DNA of 12,003 nt from NCBI GenBank assembly GCA_041666965.1, contig JBAYFX010000028.1, positions 1-12,003 of the forward strand. The letters are read 5' to 3'. A model generated the notes under the pieces. That model did no database searches. It saw nothing but the letters and a program-made list of their open reading frames with translations, and was not told the DNA's origin. Both the position numbers and the translations under genes were made by a program. Position 1 is the first letter of the stretch. Each line of letters opens with the position of its first letter. The DNA comes from JBAYFX01 sp041666965 (GTDB lineage Bacteria > Patescibacteriota > Microgenomatia > UBA12405). Shown here in pieces: positions 1-5,547 of this stretch.

Positions 1-353
1 ACAATAGAATCCAATTAAAGTTATTAGTCGAAAATTTAAGTCAAAGACCCCGACCAAACATTATTTACCCTGCCCTAGAAACGTCGGCGTGGGAAGTTAT
101 TGATAGAAAACAGATATTCGAAGGACTAAAACCAAAGGACTTCTCTAATTTACTGAAAATCTATAACCGTGTTTACACAGTCAATAGAATGTATTACCAA
201 ATGCTCGACAAAATTGAATGGATTCTTTTGGGTACTGATTCTACAGTACGGCGGGAATACATTGACGGAATTATAAGTAGATCTAAAGAACTGCTAGACT
301 ATATTGAAGAAGTTATTCCAAGTAACTTGGCTGAAAGGAAAAAGAAAAAATGA
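1..353 (+). CDS. 3' end of an unrecognised helical protein (5' partial)
   Basis: An open frame enters from the left edge (first full codon at 3) and ends with TGA at 351-353, giving 116 residues of C-terminus. I do not recognise the family. The sequence is rich in Leu, Ile, Glu, Lys and Arg and looks largely alpha-helical. It contains NIIYPALETSAWEVI, a later segment IYNRVYTVNRMYYQML, and a strongly basic tail ending in RKKKK. No membrane segment is visible in this part; an N-terminal one may lie outside the window. The stop overlaps the start of the next gene (ATGA at 350-353), which points to translational coupling and one plus-strand operon. That the frame is coding rests on its length without stops, its protein-like composition and the ATGA junction. 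The function is unknown. Confidence 0.7.
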   Translation, partial: NRIQLKLLVENLSQRPRPNIIYPALETSAWEVIDRKQIFEGLKPKDFSNLLKIYNRVYTVNRMYYQMLDKIEWILLGTDSTVRREYIDGIISRSKELLDYIEEVIPSNLAERKKKK

Positions 354-847
354 AGATAATGGTTTTTCTACACGGTACGGCGATAATGCACAAGGCGGGT
401 TTAGGTAAAACACCGGCGGAAAGGGGTAAACAGGTCGAAGAAAACGAAACTAGCGTACACCAATACGACACATATGTTCCTGTCGGTGACGCAAACAAAA
501 AACTAAAGAAGTGGCAAGAACAGGGCGCAGAAATTATATATCTAAGTTCCCACGAAGACGAAGGGAATGTTCGAAAGGATATTAAGATAATAACTAACTA
601 TGATTTTCCGGACGCGCCCGTTCTTTATAGACGTGGTAAGGAAACCTACGCAGATATTGCCGAAAGGGTTATGCCTGATATTTTGATTGAAGACGATTGC
701 GAAAGTATTGGTGGCGAATCTGAAATGACATACCCACATATTGATCCCAAAAAGAAAAGACAGATTAGATCAATCGTTGTTAAAGAATTTTCAGGAATAG
801 ACAATTTACCAGACAAAATAGAAGACTTAATCGCATATAATAACTAA
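350..847 (+). CDS. HAD-like protein with a replaced nucleophile motif, conserved uncharacterised family
   Basis: 165 aa. The layout follows the haloacid dehalogenase fold: a hydrophobic first strand (MKIMVFLHGT, residues 1-10) where active members have DxDGT, a second strand ending in Ser (EIIYLSSH, 61-68, the motif II position), and a third strand followed by two acids (DILIEDDCESIGGE, 110-123, the motif IV position with D115 and D116). The two motif I aspartates align with F6 and H8, so normal HAD phosphotransfer chemistry is unlikely; a degenerate, binding or altered-chemistry role is inferred. From memory, proteins starting with FLHGT and carrying the IEDDCESIGGE block recur as uncharacterised proteins, but I cannot search. 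The start ATG overlaps the upstream stop, with a weak AAAGG about 10 nt before it. The gene lies 2 nt before a methyltransferase gene, suggesting a shared pathway. Confidence 0.75.
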   Translation: MKIMVFLHGTAIMHKAGLGKTPAERGKQVEENETSVHQYDTYVPVGDANKKLKKWQEQGAEIIYLSSHEDEGNVRKDIKIITNYDFPDAPVLYRRGKETYADIAERVMPDILIEDDCESIGGESEMTYPHIDPKKKRQIRSIVVKEFSGIDNLPDKIEDLIAYNN

Positions 848-849
848 AT

Positions 850-1452
850 ATGGACGATAAGAAAATACAAACAAAGCAATCGTATGATAAAAATGCGGCA
901 ATGTTTGCCGGTAAATTTGACGAATTAGGCGCTCGTAAAGCAGATATTGATAAGGCACTATCGTTTATAGACAAACAAAACCCTTTTGTCTTTGAATTAG
1001 GGTGCGGAAACGGTCGTGACGCTAAAGAAATTTTAAGCAGGACAAATAAATATCTTGGCATTGATATTTCAAGGGAATTGATTCGATTAGCCAAAGAAAA
1101 AGCGCCGGAAGGAAGTTTTGAAGAAGGCGATTTTGATACCTACCAATTTCCAAAAGTAGTAGACGTTATTTTTGCTTTTGCTTCTTTGCTTCACGCCAAT
1201 AAAGAAAGTCTTCAAGGTATTTTGAATCGGGCTTGTGAATCCCTGAATACTGGCGGGGTATTCTTTATATCACTTAAATACGGCGAATACGTTGAAAAAA
1301 GACAAGAAGACGAATTTGGCGTTCGATATTTTTATTACTACACACCTGAACTAGTAAAGGAATTAGCTGGGAATAAGTTTAAGTGTGTTTGGGAACAGGT
1401 ACACGATCTTAGAGGACAAAAATGGATGGAAGTAATTCTACAAAAGGTTTAA
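850..1452 (+). CDS. Class I SAM-dependent methyltransferase
   Basis: 200 aa, the usual size for a stand-alone class I (Rossmann) methyltransferase. Motif I is FELGCGNGRD (48-57), the glycine-rich SAM-binding loop after strand 1. Strand 2 ends in YLGIDIS (68-74), with D72 placed to bind the SAM ribose. An acidic EEGDFD (91-96) fits the adenine-binding motif II/III region. VVDVIFAFASLLHA (103-116) corresponds to motif IV strand 4, followed by LNTGGVFFISLKYG (132-145) for motifs V/VI. The LLHA segment resembles small-molecule methyltransferases more than rRNA or DNA enzymes (no NPPY or DPPY), but the substrate cannot be read from sequence. It starts 2 nt after the HAD-like gene without a visible Shine-Dalgarno, so it is probably translated by coupling. 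It is the last gene of this plus-strand run. Confidence 0.88.
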   Translation: MDDKKIQTKQSYDKNAAMFAGKFDELGARKADIDKALSFIDKQNPFVFELGCGNGRDAKEILSRTNKYLGIDISRELIRLAKEKAPEGSFEEGDFDTYQFPKVVDVIFAFASLLHANKESLQGILNRACESLNTGGVFFISLKYGEYVEKRQEDEFGVRYFYYYTPELVKELAGNKFKCVWEQVHDLRGQKWMEVILQKV

Positions 1453-1820
1453 TCCGTCGATAATCTTCTAGGTTATAAGTAAAAGTCTACGGTTCTAATA
1501 CCTAAGCGTAGTTATATTGTGGCTGGTATCCGAAGCTGGCAATCTGGGAAGCAAAAAGTTTATAATACTGGATAAGTTCAGGAATAACTTGGTTCCGAAC
1601 TACGACCCTTGGGGTCACAACGTACAGTAACTTTATTACTAGAAAAAGTAGGTATGGTAAAGTGAATTTCAGTAGTACTGTTCGGAAATATTATAAATCG
1701 TGAGATGTCTTTGGTTACTGCATTTATTTCTTCAAAAGTCGGGGGTTATGTTTATCAAATGTTTGAAACAGCGTAATAAAAATTCACCAATATACGAGAG
1801 TTTATCTGCCTAACTTTTTT
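1453..1820. other. Intergenic stretch with small hairpins and no convincing gene
   Basis: This stretch lies between the convergent methyltransferase gene (plus) and the 100-aa orphan gene (minus). I see no ORF with a start codon worth calling. A TATAAT sits at 1561-1566 on the plus strand with only a weak -35 (TGGCAA at 1537-1542). Just downstream are three consecutive small inverted repeats: 1575-1601 (9 bp with one bulged A), 1604-1616 (GACCC/GGGTC) and 1626-1640 (AGTAA/TTACT). On the minus strand a start-less open frame of 55 codons (1581-1745) looks protein-like but is no longer than chance allows. T8 at 1815-1822 has no hairpin before it, so I do not call a terminator. Confidence 0.5.
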
Positions 1821-2123
1821 TTAAACCTCAACTTCTCCCCTAACTTTTGGCATTTTGGCCAGTACTACCATACTTAATACTTCTCCCCCTTCGATTGGTA
1901 ATGGTAAAACGTGTTCAATTACAGTACCCCCTCGTCTAATAAAAGCAAAACATTTGCCCACATCTAAAGCATCTAAAGCCTCATAGTTATCATTTGGATA
2001 ACCACTGGGGTGTAATTGCTCGGTAGCCTTAATGACATAAACTCCACTCTCTAAAGTGTAAAGAGCGCATGATTCAGTAAGAATAGGTTCAGATACTTCT
2101 ATTTTATTTTTGCTGTTTGCCAT
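1821..2123 (-). CDS. Orphan small protein, 100 aa
   Basis: I do not recognise this protein. It has no signal peptide or membrane segment. It contains ESCALYTLESGVYVIKATEQ (17-36), a central NYEALDALDVGKCFAFIRRGG and a C-terminal hydrophobic strand (VLSMVVLAKMP), suggesting a small, mainly beta, soluble domain. Coding is supported by an ATG start preceded by a perfect TATAAT on the same strand (2132-2137), only 8 nt upstream, and by protein-like composition. There is no Shine-Dalgarno, so translation would be leaderless or nearly so. It stands alone, with a 412-nt gene-poor stretch before it and a 368-nt one after it. Confidence 0.6.
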   Translation of the reverse strand: MANSKNKIEVSEPILTESCALYTLESGVYVIKATEQLHPSGYPNDNYEALDALDVGKCFAFIRRGGTVIEHVLPLPIEGGEVLSMVVLAKMPKVRGEVEV

Positions 2124-2131
2124 AGTAGCTT

Positions 2132-2137
2132 ATTATA
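2132..2137 (-). promoter_or_regulatory. -10 box of the 100-aa orphan gene, leaderless layout
   Basis: The minus strand reads TATAAT, then 8 nt, then the ATG at 2123. Transcription would start within one or two bases of the start codon, leaving no room for a ribosome binding site. I see no good -35 (best TTTCAT, 2/6). Confidence 0.5.
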
Positions 2138-2252
2138 GCAAACTGTATCTAATATGAAATGTTATACCCCTAATAACACCCGTGATACTACCCCCATAAC
2201 CTCTAAATTCCCGTGCTTAGTGGCTAAGGATTTTCCCTCAACCACCTGACAA

Positions 2253-2430
2253 ATGGGGAAAAAGTTAAACAAATAAAATGACGAATACCAGTTCAATTAA
2301 AAGCATGAGGCAAGTCGCTTCTAATGCTAAAATTTGAAACTAAGCTGGCTTTTACTTGCAAGGTAAGAGGTGGTGTGTTTTATTAGGTCTATGATGTGAC
2401 CGTTAATTGATGGGGAAATGGTTAACAAAT
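2253..2430. repeat. Pair of imperfect direct repeats, 22 and 21 nt
   Basis: Copies at 2253-2274 and 2410-2430 both read ATGGGGAAA, two variable bases, GTTAA, an optional A, then CAAAT. They differ by two substitutions and one indel and start 157 nt apart in the same orientation. The intervening DNA has no ORF. The role is unknown; a regulatory site pair or a remnant of a short duplication are both possible. Confidence 0.45.
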
Positions 2431-2497
2431 GTACTCACCTCCTTTGGTAAATTTCTAACTTGGATGATGTACTTGGGAGCTATGTAATTGGTATTGG

Positions 2498-2518
2498 CTA
2501 ATTACTTTTTGTAATTAG
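2498..2518. other. Perfect 8-bp hairpin downstream of the ABC gene
   Basis: CTAATTAC (2498-2505), a TTTTT loop and GTAATTAG (2511-2518) form a perfect stem 17 nt past the ABC transporter stop codon (2536-2538, minus strand). No U-run follows the stem on the minus strand, so it is not a canonical intrinsic terminator. It may protect the mRNA 3' end. Confidence 0.45.
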
Positions 2519-2535
2519 GATTGTTTACACTTAGC

Positions 2536-4338
2536 TCACAGTTCATTTTCCTGGTAACCTCGGGCCTGAAGGTTGTATGAGTGGGCGTATAAACCGCTGA
2601 GAGTTAACAATTCCTGGTGTGTTCCCTGTTCAACGATTTTTCCTTTCTCAATTACCAAAATACGCTGAGCATTTCGAACTGTAGAAAAACGGTGCGAGAC
2701 AATAATTAAGGTCTTGCCAGTTGTTTGGCGGTATAGGCGGTCAAAGATTTTAGCCTCTGAGACGGCGTCAATTGAGGCGGTGGGCTCGTCAAGAATCAAT
2801 ACTTTGGCATCTCGATAAAATATGCGAGCTATGGCAATTTTTTGCCATTGACCCCAAGACGGTTCTTCACCCCCGTATCGCTGACTAAGTGGAGTGTCCA
2901 GTCCCTGTTCGTAGCGGCGAACAAAGTCATACGCTTCGGCTTGTTTTAGGGCAGCAATGACTTTTGAGTTTGAAGCCTTGGTGGTGGAGCGGCTGACGAT
3001 AATGTTGTCTTTAAGACTTAAGTTGGGATAAATATTAAACTCCTGAGTTAAAAGGGAGAGGAGCTTATACCAACTGTTTTGACTAATGGTTTTTAAATCA
3101 ATACCATTGACTAATATTTGGCCTTCAGTTGGGTCATAAAAACGGCAAATCAATTTAATTAGGGTACTTTTACCGGCGCCATTGGCGCCAACAATTGCAA
3201 TTTCCTCACCAGGCTTTATGGTTAAGTTGAGATTTTTAAATATAAAGGTTTTGGTGTTGGGGTATTTAAAATCAACATTTTTAAATTCGATTAACGGAGG
3301 GAGCCCGGAGGGAATTTTTATGGTTCCGGCGGGTATAGCCGGAGGGAGCTCGAGAATACGGCGGAAATTATTGATGTGGAGAACTTGTTCATTTACGGAT
3401 ATAAAACTATTCAAAATTCCCGAAAAATAATCACCAAAACTGCGGATGATATTTAAGTAAAAGGTAAACATGCCGACAGTAATCAAGCCTTTACCAATGT
3501 CGCCAATAATTAGTGCCAAACAAACACCACTAATGCCCACAGAAAACAAAGCGGCTGCCAAGTCGGGTAAGAACTTGGTTTGACGGTTTTTAATACGAAT
3601 GGCGGTATAGTCATCAAAAGTGGTAATGAACTTGTTTTTTAACCAATCAATGGCTTGGTTGATTTTGGCCTCAGCAATGTATCGTTTTTGAGTCAGTTGG
3701 TTATGAATATCCCAGGCGGGTCGGTTTTTTTCGTTATACAAATTAAACGTTTCCCAGTCAATCCGCTGCCATTTTTTATCAACTAATAACCCGGGTAATT
3801 CACCTAAAACTAAAAGCAAACCTAAATACCAATAATGAGGAAATAAAAATACAAGGGTGGCAATAAAGCTAATTACTTGGCCGATTAACTGAAAAATATC
3901 GGACTGAACCTGGCGAAAACGCCATTGATATTCTTCGTTAACTTTAGACATTAAGTTAGCAATTTCTTTGCTTTCAAAGTGTTGGTAATCCAAGGAGGCG
4001 GTTTTATTCAAATAGATTTTTCTTAATTCGTTTTGAGTGTGAAAATCTAGAATTCGGCCAACTAGCCACTGAAGTTGTTGAAAGACAATTTTTATTATCC
4101 GAATAATCAAAAAAATGACAAGTAGAGTTACCCAGGCTCGATTTTGATGGCTTACTGCTCCAATGAGTTCGTCAATTAAATTAGACAGGTATTTTTGCTC
4201 AACTAAGGGCAAAACATTTGTAAACAGTTGAACAAAGAACATTAAGCCAATTAAAAGTGGGGCATAAGTAGCCGACAGTTTTAGAACCCAAATAATGGTA
4301 TTTAGGGCTCCTCTGGAGGAAGTTTTTTTAGTGTCCAT
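2536..4338 (-). CDS. ABC exporter half-transporter (fused membrane and ATPase domains)
   Basis: 600 aa, the usual length of an ABCB/MsbA-type half-transporter that works as a dimer. The first ~320 residues are the membrane domain with several hydrophobic segments (about 24-45, 70-88, 150-168, 170-186, 262-280, 284-300). The ATPase domain follows: Walker A GANGAGKST (384-392), Q-loop Q432, signature region 493-497, Walker B VLILDE (513-518), D-loop SID (522-524) and switch H549 in VSHR. The signature reads PSWGQ instead of LSGGQ, so Trp replaces the first Gly and Pro the Leu. The ATP should be bound and hydrolysed in the inner membrane to move lipid, peptide or drug, but the substrate is not readable. 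The ATG start is preceded by AGG 3-5 nt upstream and lies 37 nt inside lgt, so the two are co-transcribed and probably translationally coupled. Confidence 0.93.
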   Translation of the reverse strand: MDTKKTSSRGALNTIIWVLKLSATYAPLLIGLMFFVQLFTNVLPLVEQKYLSNLIDELIGAVSHQNRAWVTLLVIFLIIRIIKIVFQQLQWLVGRILDFHTQNELRKIYLNKTASLDYQHFESKEIANLMSKVNEEYQWRFRQVQSDIFQLIGQVISFIATLVFLFPHYWYLGLLLVLGELPGLLVDKKWQRIDWETFNLYNEKNRPAWDIHNQLTQKRYIAEAKINQAIDWLKNKFITTFDDYTAIRIKNRQTKFLPDLAAALFSVGISGVCLALIIGDIGKGLITVGMFTFYLNIIRSFGDYFSGILNSFISVNEQVLHINNFRRILELPPAIPAGTIKIPSGLPPLIEFKNVDFKYPNTKTFIFKNLNLTIKPGEEIAIVGANGAGKSTLIKLICRFYDPTEGQILVNGIDLKTISQNSWYKLLSLLTQEFNIYPNLSLKDNIIVSRSTTKASNSKVIAALKQAEAYDFVRRYEQGLDTPLSQRYGGEEPSWGQWQKIAIARIFYRDAKVLILDEPTASIDAVSEAKIFDRLYRQTTGKTLIIVSHRFSTVRNAQRILVIEKGKIVEQGTHQELLTLSGLYAHSYNLQARGYQENEL

Positions 4339-4943
4339 AGGCCTAATAATATAAATATTACGCCAAAAATCTGACTAATCTTAAAGTTGCTGATAATAAA
4401 TACGTCAGACCTGAAAACATCAATGATGATTCGGATTAATCCATAGCCAATAAAATAGATTCCAAGTGGAGAAAATTTTAGCTTGGTATGAAATAGGTTG
4501 ATAAGTACAAACAGAATCAGACATCCAACAGATTCATAAAGCCAAAGTGGCTTACCGGAGGCAGAGTATATTTCGTGGTTAAAAAAGTTACCCAAGCGGC
4601 CAATTGATTGGGCCAAGGGTAGGTAAAGGGCAATTAGATTAACTACAAACGAAAATGACAAATGACGGCGTTTACAAAAGTAATAAATATAAATTAAAGC
4701 GGTAACTAAACCTCCAAAAATACCAAGTCCGCCGGAGGGGAGATTAATAATTTGGACTAAGTTGTGGGAATAATAGTCCCAGTAATCAAGCACATGATAA
4801 AGACGGGCGCCAACAATACCCCAAAGGATTGAGCCAACCAGTAGTGGGTCAATGAAGCGGGGGGGTAGGCGGGAGCGACGGAGATGGAAATAGCCTCCAA
4901 GAAAGGTTAATCCTAAAATAAGGCCATAGAAATTAAACTTCAA
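4302..4943 (-). CDS. lgt: Prolipoprotein diacylglyceryl transferase, short form
   Basis: Lgt moves a diacylglyceryl group from phosphatidylglycerol to the lipobox cysteine of prolipoproteins in the membrane. The protein is 213 aa against about 260-290 usually. The family signature is present as GRLGNFFNHE (115-124), including R116 (equivalent to E. coli R143), and FIGYGLIRIIIDVFR keeps the tyrosine and arginine (Y167, R171) equivalent to E. coli Y235 and R239. GARLYHVL (45-52) matches GxRxxYVL. E. coli H103 in SFHGG is replaced by F76 in GIFGG, and the HPSQLYE block is KPLWLYE. The loop between the signature and LYE is only a few residues, which explains the short length. The start is TTG, one base after the tRNA-Lys 3' end; no better start exists because the upstream frame lies inside the tRNA. 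Six or seven hydrophobic segments are visible. Confidence 0.87.
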   Translation of the reverse strand: MKFNFYGLILGLTFLGGYFHLRRSRLPPRFIDPLLVGSILWGIVGARLYHVLDYWDYYSHNLVQIINLPSGGLGIFGGLVTALIYIYYFCKRRHLSFSFVVNLIALYLPLAQSIGRLGNFFNHEIYSASGKPLWLYESVGCLILFVLINLFHTKLKFSPLGIYFIGYGLIRIIIDVFRSDVFIISNFKISQIFGVIFILLGLWTLKKLPPEEP

Positions 4944-4944
4944 G

Positions 4945-5017
4945 TGAGCCCTGCGAGACTCGAACTCGCGACCAATTGCTTAAAAGGCAACTGCTCTACC
5001 GACTGAGCTAAGGGCCC
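4945..5017 (-). tRNA. trnK: tRNA-Lys (anticodon UUU)
   Basis: A complete cloverleaf reads on the minus strand from 5017 to 4945. The acceptor GGGCCCT pairs with AGGGCTC (one G-U), the D-stem is GCTC/GAGC, and the anticodon stem GTTGC/GCAAT encloses loop CTTTTAA, giving anticodon TTT. A five-base variable loop follows, then T-stem GCGAG/CTCGC with loop TTCGAGT and discriminator A. CCA is not encoded. Its first base is the last base of the rplS stop codon, and its discriminator is one base from the lgt TTG start, so it must be cut out of a shared transcript. Confidence 0.97.
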
Positions 5018-5328
5018 TAGATTGATGTGCTTTTGCGATCCCGAAGATAGTAGAGCTTGGATCGGCGGAGTTTGGTTTTGGGAGAGCGGACTTTTTGGAT
5101 GCTTTCAATCCAGGGGGAGTTGGTGGGGATAATTCTTTCAACTCTTATGCCATCAGTAGCATTTTTGGAAATGACGAAAGTTTGGTTTTCTTCCCGGCCC
5201 CGAATGGCAATAATCATGCCGTCGAAAGCTTGAAGTCTTTCTTTGTCCTTTTCTTTAATTTTATAGTTGACGCGGACGGTGTCCCCGACTGAAAAATCGG
5301 CGTTACCATGAGTTAATTTTAGAGCCAT
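5017..5328 (-). CDS. rplS: Large-subunit ribosomal protein bL19
   Basis: 103 aa, close to the usual ~115. The bL19 core is clear: FSVGDTVRVNYKI (12-24), LQAFDGMIIAIRG (32-44, matching the FEGVVIARRG strand), TFVISK, GIRVERIIPTNSPWIESIQ (matching VGVERxFPLHSPxI) and a basic C-terminus LRRSKLYYLRDR (matching RRAKLYYLR). It sits at the subunit interface of the ribosome. It is not next to trmD, rimM or rpsP, its usual neighbours, but heads a minus-strand unit with tRNA-Lys, lgt and an ABC transporter. A -10-like TATAAA lies at 5355-5360, leaving a leader of about 20 nt without a Shine-Dalgarno. Confidence 0.96.
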   Translation of the reverse strand: MALKLTHGNADFSVGDTVRVNYKIKEKDKERLQAFDGMIIAIRGREENQTFVISKNATDGIRVERIIPTNSPWIESIQKVRSPKTKLRRSKLYYLRDRKSTSI

Positions 5329-5354
5329 AATTTTTGATAAATAAACTTCGATAT

Positions 5355-5360
5355 TTTATA
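5355..5360 (-). promoter_or_regulatory. Candidate -10 box for the rplS unit
   Basis: The minus strand reads TATAAA at 5360-5355, 26 nt before the rplS ATG. A possible -35 (TTGCTA) lies 15 nt upstream, which is short spacing. It is the only good -10 in the space between rplS and the divergent plus-strand promoter. Confidence 0.35.
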
Positions 5361-5386
5361 GCAGAATGGGGTTAATAGCAATGTTG

Positions 5387-5414
5387 TTGTGAATTTTAGC
5401 AGAAGCGGTATACT
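5387..5414 (+). promoter_or_regulatory. Sigma-70-type promoter of the leader RNA and 67-aa gene
   Basis: TTGTGA (5387-5392), a 16-nt spacer and TATACT (5409-5414) form a good -35/-10 pair on the plus strand. Predicted transcription start is about 5420-5422, three to five bases before the ATG of a 17-codon leader ORF. It is divergent from rplS. Confidence 0.55.
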
Positions 5415-5424
5415 AATAGTTAGA

Positions 5425-5478
5425 ATGGTTTTATTATTAAAGCCAAATAACTTATCCCCGGGAGGGGATGTTTTGTAA
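5425..5478 (+). CDS. Possible 17-codon leader peptide, leucine-rich
   Basis: ATG at 5425 opens a frame encoding MVLLLKPNNLSPGGDVL and ends with TAA at 5476-5478, three bases before the terminator stem. Five of 17 codons are leucine, three in a row (TTA TTA TTA). The ATG lies a few bases after the predicted transcription start, so it would be leaderless. A ribosome waiting at the stop would cover the left arm of the terminator. It could also be a chance ORF or the stub of a lost gene. Confidence 0.3.
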   Translation: MVLLLKPNNLSPGGDVL

Positions 5479-5481
5479 GTT

Positions 5482-5506
5482 AACCGCCGTGTGGCGGTTT
5501 TTTTTT
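5482..5506 (+). terminator. Intrinsic terminator ahead of the 67-aa gene
   Basis: AACCGCC (5482-5488), loop GTGT and GGCGGTT (5493-5499) make a 7-bp GC-rich stem running into nine T (5498-5506). It is a textbook Rho-independent terminator on the plus strand. It sits between a promoter and the next plus-strand gene, 41 nt before that gene's ATG, so the gene needs read-through or an unseen second promoter. Confidence 0.85.
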
Positions 5507-5528
5507 GCTAAAAATTTATTAATTTAGT

Positions 5529-5537
5529 AAAGGAGAT
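5529..5537 (+). promoter_or_regulatory. Shine-Dalgarno of the 67-aa gene
   Basis: AAAGGAGAT is a strong anti-16S match, with GGAG ending 12 nt before the ATG at 5548, slightly far. It decides the start of this small gene and is one of only two strong Shine-Dalgarno sequences in the window. Confidence 0.6.
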
Positions 5538-5547
5538 GAAAATATAG

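Larger units (their letters stand above)
2124..2535. other. 412-nt intergenic stretch with repeat and hairpin, no gene seen
   Basis: No supported ORF lies here. It holds the promoter of the 100-aa gene, an imperfect 22/21-nt direct repeat (2253-2274 and 2410-2430), and a perfect 8-bp hairpin with a T5 loop at 2498-2518 close to the ABC gene's stop. A small inverted repeat AGCAT/ATGCT also surrounds about 2301-2327. The stretch may hold an unrecognised structured RNA or the remnant of a gene; nothing decides between these. Confidence 0.45.
5421..5506 (+). ncRNA. Candidate attenuator leader or ~85-nt small RNA
   Basis: From the predicted start near 5421 to the end of the terminator U-run the RNA would be about 85 nt. 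It folds by eye into two adjacent hairpins. The first pairs TAACTTA (5448-5454) with TAAGTTA (5476-5482) and TCCCC (5455-5459) with GGGGA (5464-5468), closed by a GGGA loop that fits the GNRA pattern, with a 7-nt bulge (TGTTTTG) on the 3' side. The second is the intrinsic terminator, which shares one base with the first. It lies directly upstream of the 67-aa gene, which has no other visible promoter. It could be an attenuator for that gene or an independent small RNA; I do not recognise a known riboswitch class. Confidence 0.4.

Noticed and set aside
780..1094. 104-codon minus-strand frame opposite the methyltransferase
   Set aside because: It lies antisense to the SAM-binding motif coding region, which is clearly the real frame.
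1604..1616. GACCC/GGGTC hairpin as a terminator for the plus-strand cluster
   Set aside because: No T-run follows, and it lies about 150 nt past the methyltransferase stop.
1578..1745. Protein-like open frame of 55 codons on the minus strand inside 1453-1820
   Set aside because: It has no usual start codon, follows a stop directly, and a stop-free run of this length is expected by chance across several frames. It could be a decayed gene, but nothing proves it.
1815..1822. T8 run as an intrinsic terminator
   Set aside because: No stem precedes it on the plus strand, and on the minus strand it lies partly inside the 100-aa gene's end.
3182..3430. 82-codon plus-strand frame within the ABC gene
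   Set aside because: It is a shadow of the strongly supported ABC transporter frame, with no ribosome binding site or family match.
5425..5478. Leader ORF as the stub of an LD-carboxypeptidase gene (KPNNLSPGG resembles KPxxLxPGD)
   Set aside because: Seventeen residues are too few to assign homology, and no further matching sequence follows in any frame.
5421..5506. Known riboswitch class (fluoride, preQ1, guanidine) or SRP RNA
   Set aside because: None of the conserved cores I know for these could be matched by eye.
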